A stretch of DNA of 33,008 nt from an uncultured Dialister sp. (lineage in GTDB: Bacteria; Bacillota; Negativicutes; Veillonellales; Dialisteraceae). The translations under genes were made by a program, and so were the position numbers. The stretch spans positions 1 to 33,008 of the forward strand of contig CAKQBK010000022.1 in NCBI GenBank assembly GCA_934216155.1, written 5' to 3'. Positions within the stretch are counted from its first letter, which is position 1. Each line of letters starts with the position of its first letter. Below the pieces are notes generated by a model, which was not told the DNA's origin, ran no database searches, and was given only the letters and a program-made list of their open reading frames with translations. Positions 31,461 to 33,008 of this stretch are shown here, piece after piece.

Positions 31461-32534
31461 TCAAAACTCAAATTCATCATTACCACATTTTTCATGGGGA
31501 TTGTGGAAGGGCACCACTTGTTTGAAATCATTGGCTTGGGTCAGGTCTTCCATTTCTTGCTTGGTCTGGTGGTTCGGCCAGAGGGCGAAGTGGGCGCGGC
31601 CGGATTCGTAGTAGAATTTGGCCTTACCGTAGCCGTGGAGGCTGCCGGTCATGATGACTTCCAGTTCCGGATGGCCGTCAATCAGGGCCCGACTGGCGGC
31701 TTTAGAAAGTTGGGCATCTTTCAAAAGGTAGATGTGGCCCAGCTGGATGTCTTTTTCGTTCCATTCCGTGAAGGTGTCGAAAGGGATATCCAAAATATTT
31801 TCATTGGCGAAATAGCTCCGATGGCCCAATTTCATCCACTGGTCATAGATTTTCTTTGACATATGAATGGGATGGTCCAAGCCCAAATGCTGGTAAAGAA
31901 ATACGGCGATGGAGAGGCCTCTGCCGTAGGTGGGCACAGGAAGGAGCAAGGGACGATTACCTCCCAGGGAGGTTTTCACCGCCGACAGCACCGCTTCCCG
32001 CATGTCTCTAGCCCGATCAAGCCGGCTATAGGCAGCATCAATGACAGCCATGTCTGCTGATAAACCTCTCACGGGGTCACAGCGATAGAAGGGGTCGTTT
32101 TCCCTATAGTCGCCGGAGAAGAAAAGCTGTTTTCCATCTACGGTCATGTGGTACCACACGGCACCAGCACAGTGTCCCGTGCGGCCCCACTGCAGGGAAA
32201 AGTCAGAGTCCAGTTCCAACTCCGGTGCAGTAGAATCGAGAATCATGGTATTTCTCGGTTTGTAATGAAGCTGCTGGTAGGTCTGATTCGACATCAAGAC
32301 CGGCCCATGAAATCCATTATTTTCCAGAAATTCCACCGCACCAGTGTGGTCTTTGTGAGAGTGGGTCAGAAATACATACTCTGCCCGGCGGATTTGTTCC
32401 GATGATAGGTCCGGTAACCGATCCAATCCGTCTGTGGAGGTCCCTGCATCCACAATAAATGCGTGTCTCTCTCCTTCTATGTAAAAGCAATTTCGTCCTT
32501 GATCGCCGCATCCGCCGGCTATGTATAATTGCAT
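31461..32534 (-). CDS. Metallo-beta-lactamase-fold hydrolase
   Basis: A 357-residue MBL-fold protein. The metal motif LTHSHKDHTGA gives His58, His60, Asp62 and His63; GHCAGAVW and FFSGDYREND supply the later His and Asp ligands. LLLPVPTYGRGLSIAVFLYQ resembles the start of a beta-CASP insertion found in RNase J/CPSF-type nucleases, so a nucleic-acid or related phosphodiester substrate is possible but unproven. Two adjacent ATGs exist; the one at 32534 sits 7 bp from GAGG, the one at 32537 only 4 bp. No co-directional partner. The gene is flanked by family D/C repeats upstream and a family F hairpin downstream. Confidence 0.8.
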   Translation of the reverse strand: MQLYIAGGCGDQGRNCFYIEGERHAFIVDAGTSTDGLDRLPDLSSEQIRRAEYVFLTHSHKDHTGAVEFLENNGFHGPVLMSNQTYQQLHYKPRNTMILDSTAPELELDSDFSLQWGRTGHCAGAVWYHMTVDGKQLFFSGDYRENDPFYRCDPVRGLSADMAVIDAAYSRLDRARDMREAVLSAVKTSLGGNRPLLLPVPTYGRGLSIAVFLYQHLGLDHPIHMSKKIYDQWMKLGHRSYFANENILDIPFDTFTEWNEKDIQLGHIYLLKDAQLSKAASRALIDGHPELEVIMTGSLHGYGKAKFYYESGRAHFALWPNHQTKQEMEDLTQANDFKQVVPFHNPHEKCGNDEFEF

Positions 32535-32559
32535 CATGTCACCTCTTGATATAAGTAGC

Positions 32560-32578
32560 TAGGAACTAGGGATTGGGA
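32560..32578. repeat. Family D arm
   Basis: AGCTAGGAACTAGGGATTGG units just upstream of the metallo-hydrolase gene. Their inverse, TTCCTAATCC through CAGTCACTAGTCACC, is at 32825-32879, so a family C element is nested between the two family D arms. Confidence 0.6.
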
Positions 32579-32587
32579 AGTGTAAAT

Positions 32588-32776
32588 TCCGCTAGTGGTG
32601 ACAGGTTGCTCAAGTTTCTAAGGGTTCTCAGGTTGCTCAGGTTCTCCGAATGTGCCCATAGACGCTAGCGTCATTAGCTCATTCAAGAAACGTGAGAAAC
32701 CTAAGGAGCCTTAGAAACCTGAGTAACCTTTGCATTAGCAGCAATCATCACATATTTCGCTTAACTTAACAGCATT
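32588..32776. repeat. Family C palindromic element, copy 5 (inverted orientation)
   Basis: GGTTGCTCAAGTTTCTAAGG and related 9-bp units, a centre with GACGCTAGCGTC, inverted units, and the right end CTTAACTTAACAGCATT, identical to that of copy 4. Confidence 0.75.
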
Positions 32777-32824
32777 GCCCGGCAGGGGAGCCAAGACGCT
32801 AGAGATACTACCACTAGTGTCAGT

Positions 32825-32879
32825 ATTTCCTAATCCCTAAAGCCTAGCTACTAATCCCTTTCCCAGTCACTAGTCACCA
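32825..32879. repeat. Family D right arm
   Basis: TTTCCTAATCCCTAAAGCC, CTACTAATCCC and CAGTCACTAGTCACC; the partner of 32560-32578. Confidence 0.6.
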
Positions 32880-32880
32880 T

Positions 32881-32920
32881 ATAAAAAAAGAAGCTCCAAC
32901 GGGTCGGTCAGAGCTTCTTT
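32881..32920 (-). terminator. Rho-independent terminator of the gene at the right edge
   Basis: A perfect 10-bp stem AAAGAAGCTC/GAGCTTCTTT (32887-32896 with 32911-32920) and a run of seven T on the minus strand. Confidence 0.85.
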
Positions 32921-32945
32921 GCACTGTCTATGTAGTGGCTGCTCG

Positions 32946-33008
32946 TTAATACACTTTTCTAAAAACAACATCTGCTCCCAAATCGGAGCAAAAATTGGCC
33001 CATTTTTC
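32946..33008 (-). CDS. C-terminal end of an unidentified gene (partial)
   Basis: The minus-strand frame is open from the window edge for 20 codons (EKWANFCSDLGADVVFRKVY) and stops with TAA at 32946. The strong terminator 25 bp further on supports a real gene end. The product cannot be named from so short a tail. Confidence 0.5.
   Translation of the reverse strand, partial: EKWANFCSDLGADVVFRKVY

Overview
The window most resembles the chromosome of a diderm Firmicute of the class Negativicutes (Veillonellaceae/Acidaminococcaceae type). The main evidence is an SLH-domain outer-membrane porin of the OmpM type, together with Firmicute-style ribosome binding sites (AAGGAG), a LytS/LytTR two-component pair and malonate-utilisation genes. 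No genus can be assigned with confidence. About 21 intact protein genes are separated by unusually long, repeat-filled gaps.

Layout. (1) 441-3584: a large membrane hybrid protein (sensor, GGDEF, PAS-like, histidine kinase, receiver). (2) 4434-7795, minus strand: malonate genes madL, madM and mdcA (the CoA/ACP-transferase alpha subunit), with no other malonate decarboxylase subunit in the window. mdcA has its own near-consensus promoter. (3) 8433-11231, plus strand: a LytS-like histidine kinase and LytTR response regulator, divergent from madL and plausibly its regulator. (4) 11882-12526: a secreted DUF3298-type protein. (5) 12823-15849, minus: two tandem paralogous dicarboxylate/amino acid:cation symporters. 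(6) 16776-19722, minus: bioY, bioD and bioA (biotin uptake and late biotin synthesis). (7) 20035-22450: a gene-poor 2.4-kb region with an Rpn-family remnant, many repeats and a candidate structured RNA resembling 6S RNA. (8) 22458-23729: the SLH porin. (9) 24543-29809: a MerR regulator, then on the minus strand yfbR, a possible 24-residue acidic peptide, thiD, sixA and a DUF2157/GDYXXLXY membrane pair. (10) 30677-32534, minus: a universal stress protein and a metallo-beta-lactamase-fold hydrolase. The last codons of one more minus-strand gene lie at the right edge.

The most unusual property of the window is its intergenic DNA. At least eight families of palindromic elements occupy nearly every gap. 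Most have arms of short tandem units with a 7-bp period (ATTACGC, ACTCCTC, TTGTTGG, CAGTCAC, CAGTTAG, GGTTCAT); two have longer units, one of clear 9-bp period (GGTTTCTCA) and one of roughly 8-9 bp (AGGTTATAA). The commonest family (A, about 20 copies) has a GC-rich hairpin core and heptamer arms that point toward the adjacent gene. The arms often touch or supply the stop codon, so the last residues of several proteins are repeat-encoded. Two copies of a 317-bp core are each bracketed by inverted family-A halves, like a small composite mobile unit, and one 287-bp palindrome has perfect 16-bp inverted termini. They recall the heptameric short tandem repeats of cyanobacteria and MITEs. No transposase is present here, so how they spread is open.
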